Source of the DNA: a virus
Reading direction: 5' to 3' (one strand)
Length of the DNA stretch: 53,485 nt
Virus record (IMG/VR): IMGVR_UViG_3300006076_000005
Coordinates: 1 to 53,485 of that record
Shown: one piece after another, positions 33,212 through 41,159 of the stretch
Numbering within the stretch: the stretch's first letter is position 1
How the letters are laid out: each line of letters starts with the position of its first letter
Notes under the pieces: model-generated
What the model saw: only the letters and a program-made list of their open reading frames with translations
Told to the model about the DNA's origin: nothing
Databases searched by the model: none
Position numbers and translations under genes: made by a program

Positions 33212-33241
33212 GGATAGTTCGTGTTTGAACACGAACTATCC
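33212..33241 (-). terminator. Intrinsic terminator
   Basis: A perfect 14-bp stem GGATAGTTCGTGTT / AACACGAACTATCC with a 2-nt centre, directly after the gene at 33248 on the minus strand. Confidence 0.8.
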
Positions 33242-33247
33242 TGTTTA

Positions 33248-34492
33248 TTAAACAAATGGTACAGTAAAAGTAGTAACATAGAATTTGTGTAATAATAGGA
33301 GTATGGGTAAATAATAGAATAGGTGCTCCTCATTGAGTAAATGTAGATTTTCGTATAGTTCCGTTAAATCATCAAATTCTATAGGTTCTCTTAATATCAT
33401 GCTTAATACAAGTTGCTCGAATAGTGTTAAATTCTCAGTATCTATCTCATCGTCTCTCTTTATTACATCATATATCTCTTTTCTAAAGATATATCTACCG
33501 TCAGGTAAGTATGGGTACAATTCATTTATTATACCATTGTCTTTATAATCGCCAGATCCTTTAAGTTCTAATATATAATCTATACAACTATAAGACAATG
33601 ATGAAAGATAAGGATTAATAGGAAATCTAGCCGGTTTGTTTTCAACACAGAACTCTTTTATTCTACCAGTAGGTTGGTTAGAGTCTATTAGATAATCTAA
33701 AATAGATAAACTCTCTGATTTTAAACCCACTATATTAAGTTCAACAGACAGATTACTATAACCTATAACTTTATCTATAAAATTCTCCATTTCAGGATCA
33801 TAGATTATGTTATTATGTTCATTTTCATATGTTAAGTAGAATTCATGATCAGGGATTATAAAGGTTTCTTGGAAAAGATTAACCATTTTTTCTATACGTC
33901 TAAATATCTCTTCTCTTTCTACAAAATCTTCTTTTTTATATAAAGGTTGCGTATGTGTTTGTCTATATTCATCATTGTAGATAAGTTCTTCTGTAGTAGA
34001 CTCTAATAGTTTCTTAATAAGAGGATCTTCTAAATTTTCATATTCTCCATAAAGCATAAAACTTATTTTAAACATATTGTCGTTATTATAATTAAATCTT
34101 TCAACACTTTCTATAGTAAATATAACGTTTTTACCATCTATTAACTTAGCTATAAAGAGATCATTTGGATTAGGTATAAAATCTATATCTATAATAGCTT
34201 CGCCTTTTAGATCATCTCCTATACCCTCTGGTAAGGGTTCTTGTAGGTATAATGTTAGATTGTCTATTCTGATATAGTCTTGCAATGTAGGATCTAAATT
34301 AGGATCATACTCGGTTACTTGAACCATTTCATTTATAAGTCTATGAAAATAGGTTACTTTCCATTTGTGACCTTGAATAAAAGCTCTAACAGGTTCATCA
34401 ACTACCTCACTTCTAAACAATGGCACAAGTGATCTATCTTCTTTCTCTTTGATCTCTGCTTCTAACTCTTTTTTTAAACCATATATAGGCAT
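33248..34492 (-). CDS. Tail/baseplate structural protein
   Basis: 414 residues. The segments HKWKVTYFHRLINEMVQVTE with YDPNLDPTLQDYIRI (about 42-75), and FIPNPNDLFIAKLIDGKNVI with FTIESVERFNYN (about 105-135), follow a pattern common to structural proteins of large myoviruses (TEYD......Y..I.....; P..GD.F.......G....VT....). There is no signal peptide or TM, though the C-terminus is hydrophobic (FYYLPILLLLHKFYVTTFTV), possibly buried in assembly. The ATG at 34492 follows AAAGGAG. It is in an operon with the 34508 gene (15-nt gap). Confidence 0.55.
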   Translation of the reverse strand: MPIYGLKKELEAEIKEKEDRSLVPLFRSEVVDEPVRAFIQGHKWKVTYFHRLINEMVQVTEYDPNLDPTLQDYIRIDNLTLYLQEPLPEGIGDDLKGEAIIDIDFIPNPNDLFIAKLIDGKNVIFTIESVERFNYNNDNMFKISFMLYGEYENLEDPLIKKLLESTTEELIYNDEYRQTHTQPLYKKEDFVEREEIFRRIEKMVNLFQETFIIPDHEFYLTYENEHNNIIYDPEMENFIDKVIGYSNLSVELNIVGLKSESLSILDYLIDSNQPTGRIKEFCVENKPARFPINPYLSSLSYSCIDYILELKGSGDYKDNGIINELYPYLPDGRYIFRKEIYDVIKRDDEIDTENLTLFEQLVLSMILREPIEFDDLTELYENLHLLNEEHLFYYLPILLLLHKFYVTTFTVPFV

Positions 34493-34507
34493 TATAACTC
34501 CTTTCTA

Positions 34508-35887
34508 TCAGTCTTTATTAACACCATACTTATGCAGTAATAATTCACTATTACTCGTTATGATGTTTATGTTAAGTTCTTTAAATAGTTTTTTTGTATC
34601 GTTTATGACATCTTCTTCTTTTTTATCTATATAACTTAAGTCTATAATAAACTTAAATATGATATGGTAAACTTTTGTTATATTCATAGGTTCTTTAGTT
34701 CTTACATTGTTATTTTCATCCACATAGAGACCAAGATCTTTTATATTGTTACCCTCATATAGTTCTAATAACACGCCTGTCTTACCTAGTCTTGTTATAT
34801 TAGAACCTCTTCTTTTCATATATTCTACAAGGTTATCAGGTAGTCCTATATATTTTAAATCATCAAGATTAAACAATAAATCTGGTTGGTCTTTATCTAC
34901 TTCTATAAGTAATGATAGGAAATTAATATTCCATATTTTTTTATTAGGATCAGGCATTAGAGCAAAGTTGTCATAATTAGGTACTTTGAATATAATGTCT
35001 TCTTCATTTTTCATACCTAAGGAATACTCTACTAACCAAGATCTTAATAATAAAGTAAAATCTATATTAGGAGTAACTTTAGCAAAAGTTTCTTCACCCA
35101 ACCATACTTTACTAAGGGGTTTGTTATTAATTAATATAGGATATTGAACAAACAAACTAATAGGATTATCAAATGTTACTCTATAATCAAATTCAAATAT
35201 GTATTCAGGTACATCATTTCTTGTTATTTCTATATTTTCAGGATTAGTTTTAAAACTACCATATCTATTCATTTGTTTACCTCTATAAACTGGTATCTTA
35301 TATTCACTACCTCTTTTTACAGCAGCATCTAGTTCTTTAATAGCTATACTATTAAGGTAATCTATAACATCTATATCTAAACCTTTCAATGTCTTTATTT
35401 CATTAGCTAAAACTATTACATTATACGGGAATAGAAAGCTATATTCAAGGTTATGACTACATACATAATTAGTAGTGTAATAGAAATTAAGTAGTTTAGA
35501 TTTTAAGTTTAATAGTTCTTGTTTGGATTGTGATCTAAATCTATAATGTAAATTAATTTCAGTCTGTCTAAATAATGGTCTTATAGAAAATCCATTATCT
35601 TTATCTAAAACAATAGGAACTGTTCTATAACGTATATAAGAAGTGGTTATAGCTAATTCTTCGGTTGGTTTTATTTCATATTCTATATCTAAAGTCGGTC
35701 CTCCTAAAGTATTGTCATAAACATAATCTGGAAATTCAACATTTTCTCTATCGTACTTAGTTTTAAGATATAGGAATGCGTTAAAATCCTTAATAAATCT
35801 GGACATAATATCATTAGTTATCTGTTTTATAATTTTATTATAAACAGTTATTTCTTGTCCTTCTATATTAGCTATTTTTGTTATCAT
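34508..35887 (-). CDS. Tail/baseplate structural protein
   Basis: 459 residues, beta-rich. The stretch INLHYRFRSQSKQELLNLKS (about 115-135) and FDYRVTFDNPISLFVQYPIL (about 230-250) look like repeated beta-sandwich halves of a virion protein. No enzyme motif is visible. The ATG at 35887 follows AAGGAG. It precedes the gene at 33248 in the same transcription unit, behind a strong terminator, which indicates co-expressed tail components. The exact role is unknown. Confidence 0.55.
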   Translation of the reverse strand: MITKIANIEGQEITVYNKIIKQITNDIMSRFIKDFNAFLYLKTKYDRENVEFPDYVYDNTLGGPTLDIEYEIKPTEELAITTSYIRYRTVPIVLDKDNGFSIRPLFRQTEINLHYRFRSQSKQELLNLKSKLLNFYYTTNYVCSHNLEYSFLFPYNVIVLANEIKTLKGLDIDVIDYLNSIAIKELDAAVKRGSEYKIPVYRGKQMNRYGSFKTNPENIEITRNDVPEYIFEFDYRVTFDNPISLFVQYPILINNKPLSKVWLGEETFAKVTPNIDFTLLLRSWLVEYSLGMKNEEDIIFKVPNYDNFALMPDPNKKIWNINFLSLLIEVDKDQPDLLFNLDDLKYIGLPDNLVEYMKRRGSNITRLGKTGVLLELYEGNNIKDLGLYVDENNNVRTKEPMNITKVYHIIFKFIIDLSYIDKKEEDVINDTKKLFKELNINIITSNSELLLHKYGVNKD

Positions 35888-35914
35888 AATTACTCCTTAA
35901 AGAGATTTTTTCAT

Positions 35915-35952
35915 AGCAAGTAGGGCGTTGGTTTTACGACGCCCTACTTGCT
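35915..35952 (-). terminator. Intrinsic terminator overlapping gene end
   Basis: A perfect 14-bp stem AGCAAGTAGGGCGT / ACGCCCTACTTGCT with a 10-nt loop. On the minus strand it includes the last codons of the gene at 35934 and is followed by ATGAAAAAATCTCTTT. Confidence 0.75.
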
Positions 35953-36443
35953 TCTACATTAAAGTAATTCTTATAAAAATCTTCAATTCTATAGATCAAT
36001 TTTTTAATATCTAAATCAGGTCTTTGTAATTCTAACATAATAATAATTTTAGATAAAGCATATAAGAGATTAGCTGGTTTATGTTCTAGAACAGATAATC
36101 TAGTTTCTATATCAGTTAGGACTGTATCTTTTCCGCCTATAGGCGAAACTGACCTATCGTTTATAATTACTTCTAGATTATATGTGGTCTCAGTTGTTAT
36201 AATAGTATCTATTGTCTCCATTAGATTTAACATATCCTTTATGCCAAATAACTCATAGACTCTTCCATCAACATTATCTGTTTTTTCTTTTGTAAGTTTT
36301 TTTATATCCTTAGCTATCTCATACATAGGTCTATCTAGAAATCTTAAAACATTATTATCTAAGTTTACCAGATGACCTATATTGTTCTGTCTATTGAATT
36401 TTGTTTTATTTTTCCCTAAACGCAAATTAACTGGTAACAACAT
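35934..36443 (-). CDS. Hypothetical virion-block protein
   Basis: 169 residues, not recognised. The N-terminus is basic (LRLGKNKTKFNRQNNIGHLV). A helical centre (YEIAKDIKKLTKEKTDN; ELFGIKDMLNLMETIDTI) and an acidic helix near the end follow. It starts directly after the AQEGI-family gene at 36445 (one-nucleotide gap), with AAAAGGAG inside that gene's end, so it is co-translated with it. It may be a partner of that family. Confidence 0.65.
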   Translation of the reverse strand: MLLPVNLRLGKNKTKFNRQNNIGHLVNLDNNVLRFLDRPMYEIAKDIKKLTKEKTDNVDGRVYELFGIKDMLNLMETIDTIITTETTYNLEVIINDRSVSPIGGKDTVLTDIETRLSVLEHKPANLLYALSKIIIMLELQRPDLDIKKLIYRIEDFYKNYFNVEASRAS

Positions 36444-36444
36444 A

Positions 36445-37863
36445 TTAACTCCTTTTAATATAGTTTTTTACAAAATTATTTATAGCTTCTTCCGCTACTT
36501 TTTTCTTTTCTTTTTCCTCTTTTTCTTTTAACTTCTTAATCTCTATAACTGCCGCATTGTTAATGTCTAGTAAAACACTATAAAGTTCATTAGCAAAGTT
36601 TCCATATGTAGTTATAATAGTTATAATGCTCTTAATAGAATTAGTATAAACTACTAATATATTTTTAACTTCTCCAAACACTTTTTTATATTTTTCATCA
36701 ACACTTTCGACTTTTATTCCGTTAATATCGTTACCTATCTTTGTACACTCGTTCCCTAAATCGCTTATAGTATCGGTAAATTTGTTATAGATATTATCAA
36801 AACTAGTTTTATTAACTTCTTTAATATCTGTATCTTTATCTATCATAACGCTATTAGCTTCTATATTAACACCAATGTTCTTTTCAGTATTTTTTATTTG
36901 TTTAGTTTTATTGCCCTCTAAACTATATGATTCCACAGTAGCTTTTTCTTCTTTAAAGTTTAGTCCTATTTTAGTAGCAAAACTATTTTTAGGTATTTCG
37001 GTAAGAACTTCTTTATTAAAGATAGAGTCTTCTATAAATCTTATAAACTTATTGTTAATCTTTACAACATGAAATGGATCTTTAAGACTATTTAAAAAGA
37101 AATTAGTAAAAGCTAAACTACCATCTACAAACTTATCTTCTCCTTTAGCTATAGATGTTAACACATCAACAGGTGTGACATTATTTTTTAAATCATCTTT
37201 TAATTTCTTAATAACATCTGTTAAATTTAATAGGATTTTATTAACGAATTCTTCAGCTGTATCTAAAGATTTAGTTATATAAACATACAAGATATTGTTT
37301 TCTAGATAGAACATATTTTCTACTTTAACGTTTTTATCTAGTAGAATAGCAACTTTAATTAGCTTATCTAATAGCTTTTTAGCCTCATCGTTAGGTATAG
37401 CTAAAGGATCTTTTAACTTAGGAAAATCTTTTATCTCTTTAATAGTGGAGTTGATACTATCACATTTATCTTTGTTAGATTTTGTTTTAGATTTAAATAA
37501 ACTTTTAAACCAATCCGCTATCTTACCTAATAGTTCTCCTATCTTTTCAAATATCTTACCTATAAATTCAAATATTTTATCAAAGATATCTTTTATAGCA
37601 TCTCCTATACCTTCCTGTGCTATAATTGTCATAGGGTATCTTATTGTTTCATGTTTAATGTTTAATTCCTCGCAAGTTATTGTTAGATACTTGTTTATTA
37701 TTTTTAATTCTGTATCAGTAAGAGTTATGTTCTCATTAGCGCTTACAATATTGTCTGCTTTTTCTAAATAAGTTATCGCTTTGTTAATCTTTAGAGATTC
37801 ATTAACTATCTGGTTAAATTCGTTTTCAATATTGATGATGTCTACTAAAATAGCTTCTGCCAT
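36445..37863 (-). CDS. AQEGI-family protein D (inner-body-like, processed)
   Basis: 472 residues, one of four related neighbours. An N-terminal propeptide-like region (1-80, with SANENITLTD) ends in the site TIIAQE-GIGDAI (80-90). It is followed by an amphipathic/hydrophobic helix of about 45 residues (KDIFDKIFEFIGKIFEKIGE, LLGKIADWFKSLF). The remainder is helical and Lys-rich, ending in a coiled coil (EIKKLKEKEEKEKKKVAEEA). A-Q-E fits the A/S-x-E consensus reported for the phiKZ prohead protease, which trims inner-body and capsid proteins. It is therefore probably packaged in the head and cleaved on maturation. Confidence 0.6.
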   Translation of the reverse strand: MAEAILVDIINIENEFNQIVNESLKINKAITYLEKADNIVSANENITLTDTELKIINKYLTITCEELNIKHETIRYPMTIIAQEGIGDAIKDIFDKIFEFIGKIFEKIGELLGKIADWFKSLFKSKTKSNKDKCDSINSTIKEIKDFPKLKDPLAIPNDEAKKLLDKLIKVAILLDKNVKVENMFYLENNILYVYITKSLDTAEEFVNKILLNLTDVIKKLKDDLKNNVTPVDVLTSIAKGEDKFVDGSLAFTNFFLNSLKDPFHVVKINNKFIRFIEDSIFNKEVLTEIPKNSFATKIGLNFKEEKATVESYSLEGNKTKQIKNTEKNIGVNIEANSVMIDKDTDIKEVNKTSFDNIYNKFTDTISDLGNECTKIGNDINGIKVESVDEKYKKVFGEVKNILVVYTNSIKSIITIITTYGNFANELYSVLLDINNAAVIEIKKLKEKEEKEKKKVAEEAINNFVKNYIKRS

Positions 37864-37883
37864 TATTTACTCCTTGTATGTTT

Positions 37884-37910
37884 TTTATTAAAAAATAATT
37901 CAAGACAAGA
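37884..37910 (-). promoter_or_regulatory. Candidate phage promoter element
   Basis: Minus strand TTGTCTTGAATTATTTTTTA, 21-47 nt before the ATG at 37863 and overlapping the end of the preceding terminator. It shares TTGTCTTGAAT with the copy at 16222-16247. Confidence 0.35.
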
Positions 37911-37934
37911 CGGAGTCTTAAGACTCCGTCTTGT
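37905..37934 (-). terminator. Intrinsic terminator
   Basis: A perfect 13-bp stem ACAAGACGGAGTC / GACTCCGTCTTGT with loop TTAA, after the gene at 37938 on the minus strand. It is followed by CTTGAATTATTTTTT. Confidence 0.85.
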
Positions 37935-37937
37935 TTG

Positions 37938-39521
37938 TTAACGTTCATAATATTGTTTAGTACCAGCGTTTACTAAATTAGTAACAAACGCATCATAATC
38001 ATATATGATTTTAATTAAAGTTCTAATATTTGTCAATGCGTAAAGATTAACATAAAGTTCAAATTTCACTATGTTAGCAACAGATCTAGTAAAATATTTG
38101 ATCAATTCTATTTTGTTAGTGTAGTTTTTATCTTTTTTATTTGCAATTTTCTTACGTTCTTCCTCCATGTATTCTATTACTTCATTCGCATAACTGTCAA
38201 ATTTTTTCTCCGCCTTTTCTAAATTTTTAACTTTTTTACCTAGTATTTTGTTAGTTTTACCCATATCGTTCATTAATTTTTCTGTTAATATCTTATTTCT
38301 TAGAATAAAATCTTTTAAAGCTTTATCAAAATCTTCAATACTTTTGGTTTTTGTAATAATATCTATAAATTCATCTATTAACTTGTCTGTATGAGTTGTT
38401 TTTATGTTGTCCTTTGAGAACTCTAAAGTTGATTCATTTACTTTTATTTCAGCAAAACTTTTAACAACATTATTTTCAATGTTTTTTTGTCTAACTAAAG
38501 TAGCATTATTTATAGGTATTTTAAATGCTTCTTTTTCTCTATAAATACTTATTTTGTAAATACCTGAAATTACATCTTCACCATCAGTCGGTTTGTATGC
38601 TTTGCCATAATAGAGCTCATCCTTAAATACTGATAGGATTGTTTCTGTGTTAAGATTTTTTACAATTTCTAAAGTTTTTCCTATTTTCTTTTCAATTTGG
38701 TTATTAAGTTCGTTAATATAAGTCTTTAATGCCGCTTTACCGGTTTTATCGAAAGCATTACCTCTATCTTCAGGTATTAAATCTTTACCTTTTATAGTTG
38801 TTTTCTTAATATTTTCCAATTCCGCTTTTAAATCAGATATAAGTTTTGCAGTATCTATTTTTTCATATACACCCAGTTTAGAAAATACAGCACTAAAATC
38901 CTTTGTATTAATACCTTTTACTACGTGATTAACATAAAAATCCGCCATTAAACTTATATTAGATGTTCTGTAAGAATTAAGTTTAGATATATAAACATCT
39001 TTGTTTTCTATAACTAATTTTAATGTGTTATTTTTTATTTGTTTTATCATAGTTTCTGCAGAAACATGTCTCCCTGAACTTTCGCCAGAACTACTTTCAA
39101 AAAAACTTTTTATAAATTCTACAAACTTTTTAATAAGGTTAATAATAAACTCAAATAGCTTTTTGATACTTTCAAAAATAGCTTTAAATACACTACCTAT
39201 AGCATCAAGTATACCTTCCTGCGCAACCATAGTATTTTCATCTAGTTGTAGATCTAAATTAAGGTCTTCGTTAACAGCTTTAATGTTGGCTATAGCTAAT
39301 AACCTAGTAGCTTCATCTAGTTCTTCATTACTGGTTATAAGTTCTTGTGTTCTATTTAACTTCTCCAGATTTTTATCAAGTATGCCTGAAATAATTAATT
39401 CTTTCCAAACTTCTTCAGCTGTTTGGATCTCTTCCATAGCGTTGTCTAACTGTCTGTATAGATCATTTTGATATAATGCTACAGAAGCACTATGACTTTG
39501 TTTTAAAGGTACAGTAACCAT
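37938..39521 (-). CDS. AQEGI-family protein C (inner-body-like, processed)
   Basis: 527 residues. The propeptide-like region (1-101) is helical and acidic and contains KAVNEDLNLDLQ (81-92). The processing-type site is TMVAQE-GILDAI (97-108). It is followed by the hydrophobic amphipathic helix VFKAIFESIKKLFEFIINLI, then KKFVEFIKSFF (about 111-141) and a Ser/Gly linker (ESSSGESSG). The body is helical and Lys-rich. It is the closest match to protein D in the site and helix. It has its own terminator and promoter-like upstream region, so the four genes are separate units rather than one operon. Function is inferred as a head-internal, ejected or membrane-interacting protein. Confidence 0.6.
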   Translation of the reverse strand: MVTVPLKQSHSASVALYQNDLYRQLDNAMEEIQTAEEVWKELIISGILDKNLEKLNRTQELITSNEELDEATRLLAIANIKAVNEDLNLDLQLDENTMVAQEGILDAIGSVFKAIFESIKKLFEFIINLIKKFVEFIKSFFESSSGESSGRHVSAETMIKQIKNNTLKLVIENKDVYISKLNSYRTSNISLMADFYVNHVVKGINTKDFSAVFSKLGVYEKIDTAKLISDLKAELENIKKTTIKGKDLIPEDRGNAFDKTGKAALKTYINELNNQIEKKIGKTLEIVKNLNTETILSVFKDELYYGKAYKPTDGEDVISGIYKISIYREKEAFKIPINNATLVRQKNIENNVVKSFAEIKVNESTLEFSKDNIKTTHTDKLIDEFIDIITKTKSIEDFDKALKDFILRNKILTEKLMNDMGKTNKILGKKVKNLEKAEKKFDSYANEVIEYMEEERKKIANKKDKNYTNKIELIKYFTRSVANIVKFELYVNLYALTNIRTLIKIIYDYDAFVTNLVNAGTKQYYER

Positions 39522-39567
39522 GTTAACTCCTTACTTACTTAATGTTTTAATCAAAGAAAAAAAGTTC

Positions 39568-39596
39568 ATAGAGAGTTCCTTAATGGAACTCTCTAT
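39568..39596 (-). terminator. Intrinsic terminator
   Basis: A perfect 12-bp stem ATAGAGAGTTCC / GGAACTCTCTAT with a 5-nt loop, after the gene at 39605. It is followed on the minus strand by GAACTTTTTTTC. Confidence 0.85.
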
Positions 39597-39604
39597 AGTT
39601 TATA

Positions 39605-41095
39605 TTAAACTTTTTTGTAAAGTCTAGCAGACTCTTTATAAACATCACCTATAGTTGATCTTGCTAAACTCATATATGTTTCTGCAAACCCTCTAGCTTC
39701 TTCTTTAGCTTTGCTAGTAAGAAGACTAAAGATCTTTCTAATAACATTCGCTACATCGGAATTAGATTTATATTTTTCACTTTTAAGAGTTTTGTCTATA
39801 GATTTCTCCATATCTTTAGCAGCTTTATCTACCATCTTTTTATATTTATCCGCGTTTTTGTTCGCTTTTTTAGCTTTATCTTCAAGATTATTAACAAATG
39901 TTTCTAATTCGCCGAAAGTTAACGGTTTAATATTTTCATAATCATCTATTAAATCATCTGTTTTAGGACTAACGATTGTTAATTCATAGTGTACGTTAGA
40001 AACAAATTTATTTAAATCTTCGTATGTCATATCGGTTTTATCTATATGGTCGAATCCGTCATCTTTAATACCTATAGTCGCAATAGCAACTTTGGTAGGT
40101 GTTAATGAAATAACCTTTTGATAACAAGCTGCGTATTTGTCGGCGATAGCTGAAATTTCACCGTCTACTGCATCGAAGATGTTTTTATAGTCGTTCTCCT
40201 TTATTCTTTCAACTTTTTTCTCAACATTACTAATGCTGTCTAATCCAGTTAATTCAACAAGTAATGCAATAGCTGATTCTCTAGGCGTTGTTTTGTTAAG
40301 AATGTTGTAACTGCCTTCAGTCTTACCATCCTCTTTGATTTTACCATCATCACCATCCTTTTTGATTTTACCATCATCTTCGTGCGCCACAACAAGACTT
40401 TCTTGAACAACTGTTGGGATTATATTATCTTTAGTTAAAAGATCTTTAACAGTATCATACTGCTCATTCACAAATTCGACATATTCATTACCTGTTAGTT
40501 TTTTATTTCCTTTTTCTAGCATAACAACAGTAACTTTACTTACTAATCTTTTAGCAGTTGCTTCTGGAAATTCGTCTACACTAAGATCTGTCTTTTTCTC
40601 TTTTTTAAGCTTTTTAACTAAGTCAGCAAGTTCCTGATAAGTCGCGCCCTCTTTACCGAAAATACCTTTAACAAAGTCAACTACTTTCATAATTAGGTTT
40701 CTAATAAATTCCCAAGCTTTCTTAGCGTATTCTTTAATTTTATCCCAAACATTTTTCATAGTGTCTTTAATACCTTCTTCAGCAACTGTAATATCTTCAT
40801 TAGCAGGAACTAATTCACCAGCAAGATGATCTTGATTAATATTGCTTAATGCAATAGCAGCCATTTCTTGCGCCACAACAGAACCCAAACTTCTATCTTT
40901 CTGAGCTACTGCTTTTGAAAATTCAGCAGCTTCTTCAAGTTCTCTAGCTGTTTTATCTAATGCAGCTAACGCTAAACCAGCAGCATTAAGGTCTTCATTA
41001 GCAATTCTTACCTCATCCGCTAAAGTTAAAAGATCAGTTTCACTATTAGCCGATCTCATTGATCTACCAGTTTCTTTAAGATTAATTGTTAACAT
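39605..41095 (-). CDS. AQEGI-family protein B (inner-body-like, processed)
   Basis: 496 residues. The N-terminal 105 residues are unusually Ala/Glu-rich, with several A-x-E sites: IANE-D (34), VAQE-M (77), PANE-D (100) and VAEE-GIKDTM (104-112). The last corresponds to the AQEGI site of the relatives. It is followed by a more polar amphipathic helix (WDKIKEYAKKAWEFIRNLIM, KVVDFVKGIF). A short charged repeat, DGKIKKDGDDGKIKEDGK, occurs at about 240 (27-nt tandem repeat in DNA). The C-terminus is helical. Base composition is a little richer in GC, as for the capsid gene, suggesting high expression. Probable head-internal protein. Confidence 0.6.
   Translation of the reverse strand: MLTINLKETGRSMRSANSETDLLTLADEVRIANEDLNAAGLALAALDKTARELEEAAEFSKAVAQKDRSLGSVVAQEMAAIALSNINQDHLAGELVPANEDITVAEEGIKDTMKNVWDKIKEYAKKAWEFIRNLIMKVVDFVKGIFGKEGATYQELADLVKKLKKEKKTDLSVDEFPEATAKRLVSKVTVVMLEKGNKKLTGNEYVEFVNEQYDTVKDLLTKDNIIPTVVQESLVVAHEDDGKIKKDGDDGKIKEDGKTEGSYNILNKTTPRESAIALLVELTGLDSISNVEKKVERIKENDYKNIFDAVDGEISAIADKYAACYQKVISLTPTKVAIATIGIKDDGFDHIDKTDMTYEDLNKFVSNVHYELTIVSPKTDDLIDDYENIKPLTFGELETFVNNLEDKAKKANKNADKYKKMVDKAAKDMEKSIDKTLKSEKYKSNSDVANVIRKIFSLLTSKAKEEARGFAETYMSLARSTIGDVYKESARLYKKV
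40326..40379 (-). repeat. Two-copy 27-nt in-frame tandem repeat
   Basis: Units 40326-40352 and 40353-40379 differ at two positions. They encode the acidic/basic repeat DDGKIKKDG / DDGKIKEDG within AQEGI-family protein B, and are probably a slipped-strand duplication in a linker. Confidence 0.7.
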
Positions 41096-41159
41096 TATCT
41101 TCTCCTTATGTAGTTTTTTTAATAATTCAAAATATGTTTATACTATGTAAACACATTCA

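Noticed and set aside
33136-33333. Minus-strand 65-residue ORF between two structural genes
   Set aside because: It overlaps both neighbours and the terminator at 33212-33241, has low-complexity content and no start signal.
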